Shown piece after piece: positions 16,263-24,646 of a stretch of DNA of 64,000 bases (its first letter is position 1; each line of letters begins with the position of its first letter). Source of the DNA: Mucilaginibacter sp. (GTDB lineage Bacteria; Bacteroidota; Bacteroidia; Sphingobacteriales; Sphingobacteriaceae); assembly GCF_028288185.1 (NCBI RefSeq), contig NZ_JAQBOF010000038.1, forward strand, positions 1 through 64,000. Direction: 5' to 3'. Both the position numbers and the translations under genes were made by a program. The notes under the pieces were generated by a model that was not told the DNA's origin, did no database searches, and saw only the letters and a program-made list of their open reading frames with translations.

Positions 16263-17135
16263 TTAAAAATCTTTACCCACAATAACTTTTAATGAACACG
16301 GGATAATATTAATTTCAATTTCTTTTCCTGCAATTTCAGGCTCACCATCCAGATGCATTGGCGCAGGGTTATCACGCTTAACTATTATATGCTTACCACG
16401 AATAATTTCGACAAAGCTAGATTTGTTTGCTGTTTTTGTAAACATACGTATACACATCTCCGGAAAACGATATAAAGGGAAGGGTTTTATAACACAAACA
16501 TCCAATAAACCATCCTGTACCGATGCTTGCGGCGAAACGTGTGCATTATTACCGTATTGTGATGAATTAGCGAAACTTAACATAAAAGCTTTTCGATTAT
16601 ATACGGCATCATCAATTTCAATATTATAGGTTTGTGATTTATATTTAATTACTTCCTGTAAAGACGTTTTAATATACGTAATAAATCCGCGTTTTTCTCC
16701 GTGCGAGAATGCTTCGCTTATGTGCGCGTCAAACCCCATACCGGCCATATTAAAAAAGGCCTTTCCATTTGCTTGAGCCGAGTCGATGACGGCAATATTG
16801 CCGGTATTAAGATTTGCAATTGCTTTTTCAATATTCATAGGGATACCTAAAAAGCGTGACAGCCCATTACCAGACCCAAATGGCAATATACCCAATACAG
16901 CATTACTGCCTACCAATGCCGATGCTATTTCGTTTACAGTACCATCACCTCCTACTGCTACTATAATGTCATATTTGTCAATAGCTTCTGAAGCTACCTC
17001 ACTAGCATGCGATACACCGTGGGTAAATACGATAGTCGCCTCACCATCAAACTGTTTATCAATTAGTTTGGGTACGCCGTCCTTCTTCTTCCCACCTGAT
17101 ATTGGGTTTATAATAAATAACGCTTTTCGTTTCAA
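16263..17135 (-). CDS. diacylglycerol kinase / YegS-like lipid kinase family protein
   Basis: Catalytic domain of the DAGK family: ALFIINPISGGKKK at the start, the nucleotide-binding VAVGGDGTVNEIASAL, and LPFGSGNGLSRFLGIP. It probably phosphorylates a lipid such as diacylglycerol or undecaprenol; substrate unproven. The frame extends to an ATG at 17207, adding 24 residues unlike the family N-terminus. A TTG at 17135 gives (M)KRKALFIINP, the usual beginning. A TACTTTTG box at 17154-17161 would place transcription start downstream of the ATG, which favours the TTG. Confidence 0.85.
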   Translation of the reverse strand: MKRKALFIINPISGGKKKDGVPKLIDKQFDGEATIVFTHGVSHASEVASEAIDKYDIIVAVGGDGTVNEIASALVGSNAVLGILPFGSGNGLSRFLGIPMNIEKAIANLNTGNIAVIDSAQANGKAFFNMAGMGFDAHISEAFSHGEKRGFITYIKTSLQEVIKYKSQTYNIEIDDAVYNRKAFMLSFANSSQYGNNAHVSPQASVQDGLLDVCVIKPFPLYRFPEMCIRMFTKTANKSSFVEIIRGKHIIVKRDNPAPMHLDGEPEIAGKEIEINIIPCSLKVIVGKDF

Positions 17136-17340
17136 TAAAATATTTTTAGCTGTCAAAAGTAAATGTATTTTCGGCTTTGTAAAAATTGTTTTATTTTTAC
17201 CGCACAATAGTGGACTGATTTAGTTGTCTCGACCTGTCGCGACCGGATTGCAACCACGTAAAAAAGTGCTAAAACCCTGCTTCTTTACAAAGTTCAGTTA
17301 AAATTCTTCTTTTATATTTTTACGTAATACATTAAAAAAA

Positions 17341-18591
17341 ATGCCATACTTATTTACATCAGAGTCCGTATCAGAAGGACACCCGGACAAAGTTGCCGAT
17401 CAAATATCGGATGCGTTAATCGACAATTTTTTGGCTCATGATCCTGAATCAAAAGTTGCCTGCGAAACATTAGTAACAACCGGGCAGGTTTTTTTGGCCG
17501 GCGAAGTAAAATCGCAAGCCTATCTTGATGTGCAAAAAATAGCCCGCGAGGTTATTAATAAAATTGGCTATACCAAAGGCGAATACATGTTTGATGGCAG
17601 CTCTTGCAGCGTACTGTCAGCCATACATGAGCAATCACCTGATATTAATCAAGGTGTTGATCGCCAATCAAAAGAAGAGCAAGGTGCCGGCGATCAGGGT
17701 ATGATGTTTGGTTATGCAACTATCGAAACTGATAACTATATGCCATTGGCTTTGGATATTGCTCATGCCTTATTAATTGAGCTGGCAGCTATCCGCAGGG
17801 AAAACACGGATATTAAATACCTGCGCCCTGATGCAAAATCGCAAGTAACCTTGGAGTATAATGATAACAACGAGCCAACGCGTATAGATGCTATCGTAAT
17901 ATCAACCCAACATGATGACTTTGACGAGGAGAAAACAATGCTGGCTAAGATCAGCAAAGACATCATCGGTATTTTAATACCACGTGTAAAAGCTAAATAT
18001 CCAAAATACGCTCACTTCTTTAACAGCGATATTAAATACCATATTAACCCAACCGGTAAATTTGTTATTGGTGGCCCGCATGGTGATACCGGCTTAACCG
18101 GCCGTAAAATCATTGTGGACACTTATGGTGGTAAAGGCGCACACGGTGGTGGCGCATTTTCTGGAAAAGATCCATCAAAAGTTGACCGTTCTGCGGCTTA
18201 TGCTACCCGCCACGTTGCTAAAAACCTGGTTGCTGCCGGTGTTTGTACCGAAGTTTTGGTACAAGTATCATACGCGATTGGTGTGGCACAGCCAATGGGT
18301 ATTTACATTAACACTTACGGTACAGGTAAAGTAAACCTAAACGACGGCGAGATAGCTAAAAAAGTGGAGGCCATATTTAACATGACCCCATACGCTATAG
18401 AAACACGCTTTAAATTGCGTAACCCTATTTATAGCGAAACCGCTGCTTACGGTCACTTTGGCAAACCAAGCCAAATTGTAACTAAAAGCTTTACGCACCA
18501 TGACGGTACAGTAATAACAAAAGAAGTAGAATTATTTACCTGGGAAAAACTGGATTACGTTGACAAGGTAAAAACAGCCTTCGGATTGTAA
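17341..18591 (+). CDS. metK: S-adenosylmethionine synthetase
   Basis: Makes S-adenosylmethionine from methionine and ATP (416 residues). The N-terminal FTSESVSEGHPDKVADQISDA, the GAGDQGMMFGYA motif and the glycine-rich GGKGAHGGGAFSGKDPSKVD loop are diagnostic. It is divergent from the lipid-kinase gene, with a 133-base upstream region containing a GC-rich palindrome (GTCGCGAC at 17236-17243) but no recognisable SAM riboswitch. A terminator follows. Confidence 0.98.
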   Translation: MPYLFTSESVSEGHPDKVADQISDALIDNFLAHDPESKVACETLVTTGQVFLAGEVKSQAYLDVQKIAREVINKIGYTKGEYMFDGSSCSVLSAIHEQSPDINQGVDRQSKEEQGAGDQGMMFGYATIETDNYMPLALDIAHALLIELAAIRRENTDIKYLRPDAKSQVTLEYNDNNEPTRIDAIVISTQHDDFDEEKTMLAKISKDIIGILIPRVKAKYPKYAHFFNSDIKYHINPTGKFVIGGPHGDTGLTGRKIIVDTYGGKGAHGGGAFSGKDPSKVDRSAAYATRHVAKNLVAAGVCTEVLVQVSYAIGVAQPMGIYINTYGTGKVNLNDGEIAKKVEAIFNMTPYAIETRFKLRNPIYSETAAYGHFGKPSQIVTKSFTHHDGTVITKEVELFTWEKLDYVDKVKTAFGL

Positions 18592-18618
18592 TAAAATTTT
18601 AATTTGATTTTTTAACTT

Positions 18619-18648
18619 AGAGCGGTAGATAAACTATCGCTCTTTTTT
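18619..18648 (+). terminator. rho-independent terminator after metK
   Basis: A 10-bp stem AGAGCGGTAG/CTATCGCTCT (18619-18628 and 18634-18643, one G-U pair) with a 5-nt loop is followed by a T-run to 18648. It lies 28 bases after the metK stop and before the next plus-strand gene. Confidence 0.87.
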
Positions 18649-18671
18649 ATTGCTCCTAATATTTATTAAGC

Positions 18672-19199
18672 ATGAAATTACTAAAGATGCTCTTATTTTT
18701 AACCCTAATTTTAACCGGGATAAATACAGTGAACGCCCAACAACGCGGATTAAACTTTGCGGTTACCACTGTTTTTAAAGACTATTTAGAAATTAAAAAC
18801 GCCCTGGTAGTTAACAAAGCAGGGCTGGCCCAAAACAAAGCAGGTAAACTGATCTGGGACTTAAATACGGTGCCTACAAAAGATATGAGTAACGAGCAAC
18901 ACAGTGCTTGGTTTGATTATCTAAGCAGGATACAATCTACCTGCCGCGAAATAAGCGAGAGTAATTCTTTATCATACCAACGCAAATACTTTTCGGCGCT
19001 GTCAAACGCTTTATATGCTGCTTTAAAAACTTTAAAACTAAACAGCTTCACGATATATAAGCAATATTGCGCCAGCAATGACAGCTATTGGTTAAATGAT
19101 AGCCCGGTCATAAAAAATCCATACTACGGTATTACCGAAAAACAAGGCGTTAAGCAAGGTGTGACAAGAGAAGTTTTACCACCTGCACCGAAAAAATAA
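18672..19199 (+). CDS. secreted DUF3347-like protein
   Basis: A 175-residue protein with a signal peptide (MKLLKMLLFLTLILTGINTVNA). The body resembles DUF3347, a helical domain found in Bacteroidota next to or fused with metal-efflux adaptors: FKDYLEIKNALVVNKAGLAQ, a central YQRKYFSALSNAL helix and a YWLNDSPVIKNPYYG tail. Family members usually have a CPM motif before this tail. Here it reads CAS at C133, so the presumed metal-ligand methionine is missing. No copper genes are adjacent. Family call is from memory. Confidence 0.65.
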   Translation: MKLLKMLLFLTLILTGINTVNAQQRGLNFAVTTVFKDYLEIKNALVVNKAGLAQNKAGKLIWDLNTVPTKDMSNEQHSAWFDYLSRIQSTCREISESNSLSYQRKYFSALSNALYAALKTLKLNSFTIYKQYCASNDSYWLNDSPVIKNPYYGITEKQGVKQGVTREVLPPAPKK

Positions 19200-19225
19200 A
19201 CAAACCCACTTAATTATATATCACT

Positions 19226-19792
19226 ATGCGTCATCCGGAAGAAAACCCGTGGCAGATACGATCAGAAACGGAGGTTTATGATAATGCATGGATAAATTTA
19301 ACCGAATACCAGGTTATTAATCCGTCAGGCAATCCGGGTATTTACGGTAAGGTGCATTTTAAAAACCGGGCCATAGGTATTGTTCCTCTGGATGCCGATA
19401 TGAACACCTATTTGGTTGGCCAGTATCGATTTGCGTTAAGCGAATATAGCTGGGAAATACCCGAAGGCGGCGGCCCCTTGGCTGATAACCCTTTAGATGC
19501 CGCAAAACGCGAACTACTGGAAGAGACCGGCCTAACTGCCGCAAACTGGACAGAGATACAACGTATGCATTTAAGCAATTCTGTAACTGACGAGTTATGC
19601 ATAATTTACCTGGCAACCGGTTTGAAACAATTTGAAGCCGAACCCGAAGACACCGAACAGTTGATAGTAAACAAAGTACCTTTTGAAGAAGTTTACCGCA
19701 TGGTTTGTGCCGGCGAAATTAAAGACTCGGTTACTGTAGCAGCCGTTTTAAAGGTTAAATTACTTTTGTTGGAAAACAGGTTGCCTGCGTAA
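19226..19792 (+). CDS. Nudix hydrolase (ADP-ribose pyrophosphatase type)
   Basis: A 188-residue Nudix hydrolase. The Nudix box reads G-PLADNPLDAAKRELLEETGL, with the REx2EExG core that binds the metal. The preceding YRFALSEYSWEIPEGG is typical of ADP-sugar pyrophosphatases such as NudF. The substrate is therefore likely ADP-ribose or a related nucleotide sugar, but this is inferred. It starts 26 bases after the DUF3347-like gene and 38 bases before the acyltransferase gene, suggesting a loose operon. Confidence 0.9.
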   Translation: MRHPEENPWQIRSETEVYDNAWINLTEYQVINPSGNPGIYGKVHFKNRAIGIVPLDADMNTYLVGQYRFALSEYSWEIPEGGGPLADNPLDAAKRELLEETGLTAANWTEIQRMHLSNSVTDELCIIYLATGLKQFEAEPEDTEQLIVNKVPFEEVYRMVCAGEIKDSVTVAAVLKVKLLLLENRLPA

Positions 19793-19830
19793 TTGTTAAA
19801 TTATTTTTAATTTCGCGGCTTAATTAACGC

Positions 19831-20571
19831 ATGAAAAAATTTCTGGGCTACATTTTATCGCCAATTGCCATACTGGTTTTTTTATTGGAACTGGTTATAT
19901 TTCAGCCTATACAATGGATAAGTTATAAACTGTTTGGTTATACGGCACATAAAAGTGTCGTTGATTTTTTAAACCTGCTGCTTACCCATACGGTTTACCT
20001 ACTTGGCAATACTGTTAAGTTTATTAACAACCAAAACTTACCGGTAGGCCGGCCAATGATTTTTTTATCTAATCATCAAAGCCTGTTAGATATCCCCCCA
20101 CTAATTTGGTATCTGCGTAAATACCATGCAAAGTTTATTTCAAAAATTGAACTTACCAAGGGCGTTCCTTCTATATCATTTAACTTAAAATATGGTGGCG
20201 GGGCAAATATTGATCGTAATGATCCGCGCCAATCATTAATGGAAATGGGTAAATTGGGTACCCGGATGAAAGAAAACAAATGGTCGGCTATTATTTTTCC
20301 GGAAGGCACACGCTCTAAAACCGGCAAGGTTAAACCTTTCCAGGCTGGAGGTATTGCTATCATCCTTAAAAAATGTCCTGACGCATTACTTGTGCCCATC
20401 GCCATAAATAATTCTTGGAAAATGATTCAGTACGGTTTATATCCGTTGAATACTTTTACAAGTATGACTTGGGAGGTGTTGGAGCCTATTGAACCGGGAA
20501 CAGGTACTGTAGAAGAAATGGTAAAAGAAGCTGAAGACAAGATAAAGAAAGCATTAGGGCAAATCTCTTAA
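19831..20571 (+). CDS. plsC: 1-acyl-sn-glycerol-3-phosphate acyltransferase
   Basis: PlsC-family enzyme that adds the second acyl chain in phosphatidic acid synthesis (246 residues). The catalytic HX4D motif is in SNHQSLLDIP and the phosphate-binding block is FPEGTRSKTGKVKPFQAGG. A hydrophobic N-terminal helix (residues ~8-28) anchors it to the membrane. It is the last gene before a convergent junction with the LytTR regulator. Confidence 0.93.
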   Translation: MKKFLGYILSPIAILVFLLELVIFQPIQWISYKLFGYTAHKSVVDFLNLLLTHTVYLLGNTVKFINNQNLPVGRPMIFLSNHQSLLDIPPLIWYLRKYHAKFISKIELTKGVPSISFNLKYGGGANIDRNDPRQSLMEMGKLGTRMKENKWSAIIFPEGTRSKTGKVKPFQAGGIAIILKKCPDALLVPIAINNSWKMIQYGLYPLNTFTSMTWEVLEPIEPGTGTVEEMVKEAEDKIKKALGQIS

Positions 20572-20641
20572 CCCCTTGAAAGGGGAACAATAAGCAATTG
20601 ATTAGCCAATTAGCTAGTCAAAAAACTCCCCCTTCAGGGGG
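20572..20641. repeat. paired GC hairpins at a convergent gene junction
   Basis: Two short GC stems lie between the converging plsC and lytT-like genes: CCCCTT/AAGGGG at 20572-20585 and CCCCC/GGGGG at 20628-20641. The second is preceded by five As, which on the minus strand gives a T-run after the stem. They probably terminate transcription from both sides. The style matches the block at 8904-8990, a dispersed intergenic repeat type. Confidence 0.6.
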
Positions 20642-20649
20642 CTGGACGG

Positions 20650-21384
20650 TTACCCATTCTTCCCGTCAATTATCTTAAAAAACTCATCACGATAGGTATC
20701 CCCTACCGGGATAATTTTATCGCCTATACGGATACGGCTGCGTTCTATACTGTCGATCTTGTTAAGGGCTACTATGTATGATTTATGTACACGGATAAAA
20801 TGCTTCTCGGGCAAGGTATCCTCCATCTTCTTCATGTTTTGTAGGGTGATGATACGCTCGGTAGTGGTGAAAATGGATATATAATCTTTCAATCCTTCAA
20901 TAAATAATATCTGGTGTAGGTACACCTTTTGTATTTTATGCTCGCTTTTAACAAAAATAAAATCGCTTAAAAAATCATTTTGTTGCTGTTGGATCTGTTG
21001 TACCGGCTCGGGCGCGACAACTTTTGATGGCTGAATAATTCCCTGCGCTTTCTGCGCCGCTTTAAAAAACCTGTCGAATGCTATCGGCTTTAACAAATAA
21101 TCAACAACATCAAGCTCATAACCTTCCAACGCGTATTGCGGATAGGCTGTAGTTAAGATCACTTTGGTTTTGCCATTGGCGATACGCAGAAATTGTATGC
21201 CGGTAAGTTCTGGCATTTGTACATCCAGAAAAACCAGGTCGATGTTGTCATCCTGTACCAGCGTTAATGCCTCAATAGGATTAGTTGTAGCTTTAACCAA
21301 CTCCATAAAAGGCACTTTGGATATATAGTCTTCCAGTATATGTAATGCCAAAGGCTCATCATCAACTATCAGGCAACGTATCAT
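20650..21384 (-). CDS. LytTR family DNA-binding response regulator
   Basis: A 244-residue response regulator. The receiver domain has acidic residues near D8/D9 and the phosphoacceptor D54 (LVFLDVQMPEL). The C-terminal LytTR DNA-binding domain covers about residues 140-240 with FIFVKSEHKIQKVYLHQILF and HFIRVHKSYIVALNKID. A Gln-rich linker joins them. Its start is two bases from the kinase stop, so the pair is one operon. The ABC transporter operon at 22695 is the obvious candidate target. Confidence 0.93.
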   Translation of the reverse strand: MIRCLIVDDEPLALHILEDYISKVPFMELVKATTNPIEALTLVQDDNIDLVFLDVQMPELTGIQFLRIANGKTKVILTTAYPQYALEGYELDVVDYLLKPIAFDRFFKAAQKAQGIIQPSKVVAPEPVQQIQQQQNDFLSDFIFVKSEHKIQKVYLHQILFIEGLKDYISIFTTTERIITLQNMKKMEDTLPEKHFIRVHKSYIVALNKIDSIERSRIRIGDKIIPVGDTYRDEFFKIIDGKNG

Positions 21385-21385
21385 G

Positions 21386-22417
21386 CTATAAAACTAAGGA
21401 TAATTCGCAAGTGTAGGTATCTATTTCATCGCGGATGTCTAAATTATATTTGCCGGGGTATAATAAATCTAATCTGCGTTTAACATTATTTAAGCCGATA
21501 CCGCCCATGGCATCACGGTTATTAGTGTGTTTTTTGTTCTGTATGTAAAACTGTAAATGCTGCTGATCAACACTTATTAGCAATCGGATAGGCGTAAGCG
21601 AATCATTAGCTATGCCGTGTTTAAAAGCATTTTCAATAAAGGCTATTAACAGCAGAGGCACTATTTGCTGATCGGTTACCTGGCCATCTATTTTAAAATC
21701 AATATAAGCATTGTTGCCAAAACGTATTTTTTGCAGGTCGATGTAGTTTTGCAGGTACTGTAACTCTTTAGACAGATCAACCTTATTATCATTACACTCA
21801 TACAGCATGTAGCGCATAATCTCTGATAATTTAAGGATAGCGCCCGGCGTATTTTCTGATTGCAGGTAAGCCAGCGAATAAATACTGTTTAATGAGTTAA
21901 ATAAAAAGTGCGGGTTTATCTGCGATTTTAAAAAGGCTAACTCGGCGCTTAAACGTTGATTTTCCAAGTCGCGCTGGATCCGTTCATTCAGGAACCAATC
22001 AACACTAAACTTTAATAAAATACTCAAACATATAAATATAATACTGGTGAATAGCGTACTTGTAAAATACGACCAAAAACCTATGGCTTCTTGTCGTAGA
22101 TCTTTCGCCCCCCGCATGTGCATTAACACATCCTCTCTAAATATAAGCCCTACACCATATTTAGCTACGCCATATAAAACCATAGTTATTAATATGGCTA
22201 CTATGTATACGCCGTAATGCTTTCGGTTTAAAAAACGTGGTATAAAGAGCAGATAATTAATGTAGAAAAGGCTAATATTAATGCTACCGTAAAGCACAAA
22301 AATAACCAGCAGACGCTCGGTGGTCATTTTGGTATTATTGTGCACAATAAAAAGGAAAAACACAATAATGCCTATCCAAATAAATATGTGCCAGAAAATT
22401 TGCCAACCCTTTTTCAT
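21386..22417 (-). CDS. LytS-type sensor histidine kinase
   Basis: A 343-residue membrane kinase of the His_kinase (PF06580) type. The N-terminal half has about four hydrophobic helices (residues ~8-140). The H-box reads LKSQINPHFLFNSLNSIYSL and the ATP-binding part includes PLLLIAFIENAFKHGI and GIGLNNVKRRLDLLY. No extracellular sensor domain is evident, so the signal is probably sensed in the membrane. It is cotranscribed with the LytTR regulator. Confidence 0.93.
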   Translation of the reverse strand: MKKGWQIFWHIFIWIGIIVFFLFIVHNNTKMTTERLLVIFVLYGSINISLFYINYLLFIPRFLNRKHYGVYIVAILITMVLYGVAKYGVGLIFREDVLMHMRGAKDLRQEAIGFWSYFTSTLFTSIIFICLSILLKFSVDWFLNERIQRDLENQRLSAELAFLKSQINPHFLFNSLNSIYSLAYLQSENTPGAILKLSEIMRYMLYECNDNKVDLSKELQYLQNYIDLQKIRFGNNAYIDFKIDGQVTDQQIVPLLLIAFIENAFKHGIANDSLTPIRLLISVDQQHLQFYIQNKKHTNNRDAMGGIGLNNVKRRLDLLYPGKYNLDIRDEIDTYTCELSLVL

Positions 22418-22694
22418 TAAAATTATTTGTCTTTTAAAGGCAATGAAGCTATCATGAGTTATGTTTTTTATTTGGAGCTCATGATGGTTTCATCGCATCA
22501 AAATTAATGTTTTGATCTGCAGCAATACATTATTTATATAGAGCTATCTATTTCATCGATGAACGGGCATTTTTGTTCGACAAACCAGCCGTTGAATATA
22601 AACTGGCGTTGATATAGAAATTAAGGGAGTTGGTATAAATGTTTTTAGCAGGCCGATAATTTAATATTTCTTTGTTCTATCAAAATCACACACA

Positions 22695-22907
22695 ATGAAA
22701 AAGCTGTTTACCAACACAAATCCATTTATACTGTTACTTGCTCCGGTAATGTTTGCATTAATTATGGGCATAAGTTATCAGTTTGAACAAAAGAAACAAA
22801 ACTTAGAAAACAGTACTGCTTCTACAGTACATGCAACTTCTTTATTTTTTAAAGGAGTTAACCTTATAAAAGCTGTTTGCTCAGTAAGCAAGCAAGATGT
22901 ATGGTAA
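22695..22907 (+). CDS. small single-helix protein ahead of an ABC transporter
   Basis: A 70-residue protein with one hydrophobic segment (about residues 11-29, FILLLAPVMFALIMGISY) and a polar C-terminal half. Its stop overlaps the ATG of the ABC ATPase by seven bases (ATGGTAA), suggesting coupling. I do not recognise a family. It may be a transporter accessory or simply a leader frame; the start is followed by an ordinary lysine-rich N-terminus, which favours a real gene. Confidence 0.55.
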   Translation: MKKLFTNTNPFILLLAPVMFALIMGISYQFEQKKQNLENSTASTVHATSLFFKGVNLIKAVCSVSKQDVW

Positions 22908-23806
22908 TACAAACCGAAGGGTTAACCTTTAATTTTGGCAGCCAAACGGTTGTTAAATCATTATCACTACAAGTTCCGGAAGGAAGTATATATGGTTTTC
23001 TTGGCCCTAACGGTGCCGGGAAAACCACTACGATAAAACTACTGCTTAACTTGCTGCAATCGCAGGAAGGCAATATCAAGTTATTCGACCTTGATTTCCA
23101 CGCAAATCGCCAGGAAATATTATCACAGGTTGGATCACTCATTGAGCAACCCGCCATTTACGGACATCTTACCGGCCGCGAAAATTTACAGAACCGGGCC
23201 ATCCTACTACAAGCTTCTAAAAAACGGGTTGACGAAATGCTTAGCCTTGTGCGTTTATCGCAAGCGGCTGATAAAAAAGCGAGCAAGTATTCGTTGGGTA
23301 TGAAACAACGGTTGGGTATTGCGCTGGCGCTATTGTCTGATCCCAAACTATTAATACTGGACGAGCCGACTAACGGCCTTGACCCCAATGGTATTATAGA
23401 GATACGTGAACTGTTAAAGACATTAGTATCCGAGCATAACAAAACTGTTTTTATATCAAGCCACTTACTAGGCGAAATTGAACGCATGGCAACCCACGTT
23501 GGCATTATTAATAATGGCGAGTTGTTGTTCCAAGGCGAAATGAAAGATTTGGAAGCCATAAGTCAACCATTGGTACATATTGAAACTACCAATACCGTTG
23601 ATGCCGCAAACCTGCTTACCAAAAACAGCTATACCGTAATTGAGATTAACGACCATTATTTATCTGTCACTTATCAATCAAAAGAAAAAACCGGGCAAAT
23701 CAATGCCTTGCTTAACAAAAACGGTTACACGGTTTACAGCATACACAAAGTACAGAAGGACCTTGAAAAATTATTTTTAGACATTACCCAAACACCGGCA
23801 AAATGA
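22901..23806 (+). CDS. ABC transporter ATP-binding protein
   Basis: A ~301-residue ATPase of the bacitracin/CcmA-like drug and peptide export group. It has Walker A GPNGAGKTT, the signature YSLGMKQRLGIA and Walker B LLILDEPTNGLDP, with a C-terminal extension after residue ~220. The frame extends to an upstream ATG at 22877, but 22901 gives MVIQTEGLTFNFG, the normal beginning. The stop overlaps the permease start by four bases (ATGA). Confidence 0.92.
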   Translation: MVIQTEGLTFNFGSQTVVKSLSLQVPEGSIYGFLGPNGAGKTTTIKLLLNLLQSQEGNIKLFDLDFHANRQEILSQVGSLIEQPAIYGHLTGRENLQNRAILLQASKKRVDEMLSLVRLSQAADKKASKYSLGMKQRLGIALALLSDPKLLILDEPTNGLDPNGIIEIRELLKTLVSEHNKTVFISSHLLGEIERMATHVGIINNGELLFQGEMKDLEAISQPLVHIETTNTVDAANLLTKNSYTVIEINDHYLSVTYQSKEKTGQINALLNKNGYTVYSIHKVQKDLEKLFLDITQTPAK

Positions 23807-24606
23807 AAGGCTTCTTACTATCGCTCCATTCAGAATTTTATAAGAGCCGTAAAACATTAGGTTTTTGGGCATCTATACTATTACCTTTTATATTGATACT
23901 ACTGATATCGATAGGATTTTATACGCATGCCGATAAATTCACACATATACCAGCCATGCTGCTTTGGCTACAGTTTGCGGGCGCGGTATTAAACATAATG
24001 GGCGCTTTATTGCTGCCGATGTATGCCATATTTATTGCTTACTCTGTAAACAGTATTGAGCATAAGGCTGATACCTGGAAAACATTGTTTAGCCTGCCTA
24101 TAGCCAAGTGGTCAGTTTACTCTGCCAAGTTTTTATATGCAGTTATATTAGTTTTCTTAACACTATTACTATTCGCGCTATTTACCATAGGCTTTGGCGA
24201 TCTGTTAGGCTTACTAAAACCAGGGTTGAAATTTTTGGAATACCACACGGAGTGGGTATTGTTACAGATCTATTTTAAGCTGTTCTTGTCAGCATTAGGC
24301 ATACTTTCCATCCAGTTCTTATTAAGCCTGCTTTGGACCGATTTTTTAAAGCCGATGGGTATTGGTTTTGTATGTTTTATAGCAGGTGTGATAAGCGTTG
24401 GCGTAAATTGGGACTATGCTTATATTATACCCTACGCACACCCAATGCTTGCTCTAAAAAGCATGATGGGCGTACACAAACGCGGCACCCCGCCAACACA
24501 AATTGTGATAGATATTTTTACTCATGATGTATTTGTAAGCCTTGCAGTATTCGCAGTAGTGTTTGTAGCAGGATTCTTTATTGTACAGAAAAAGAGTGTG
24601 AAGTAA
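23803..24606 (+). CDS. ABC transporter permease
   Basis: A 267-residue integral membrane protein with about six helices, coupled to the ATPase by an ATGA overlap. It begins MKGFLLSLHSEFYKSRKTLGFW, a typical start for ABC-2 type permeases of the lantibiotic/bacitracin-immunity group. The pair lies beside the LytS/LytTR genes, an arrangement common for envelope-stress or antibiotic-response exporters. The substrate is unknown. Confidence 0.88.
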   Translation: MKGFLLSLHSEFYKSRKTLGFWASILLPFILILLISIGFYTHADKFTHIPAMLLWLQFAGAVLNIMGALLLPMYAIFIAYSVNSIEHKADTWKTLFSLPIAKWSVYSAKFLYAVILVFLTLLLFALFTIGFGDLLGLLKPGLKFLEYHTEWVLLQIYFKLFLSALGILSIQFLLSLLWTDFLKPMGIGFVCFIAGVISVGVNWDYAYIIPYAHPMLALKSMMGVHKRGTPPTQIVIDIFTHDVFVSLAVFAVVFVAGFFIVQKKSVK

Positions 24607-24646
24607 GAGATTAGTTAAAAAGGCGATGCATGATAAAATAAGCGCG

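Noticed and set aside
17208..17340. SAM riboswitch upstream of metK
   Set aside because: The 133-base region shows no conserved SAM-I or SAM-II core that I could recognise, only a short GC palindrome.
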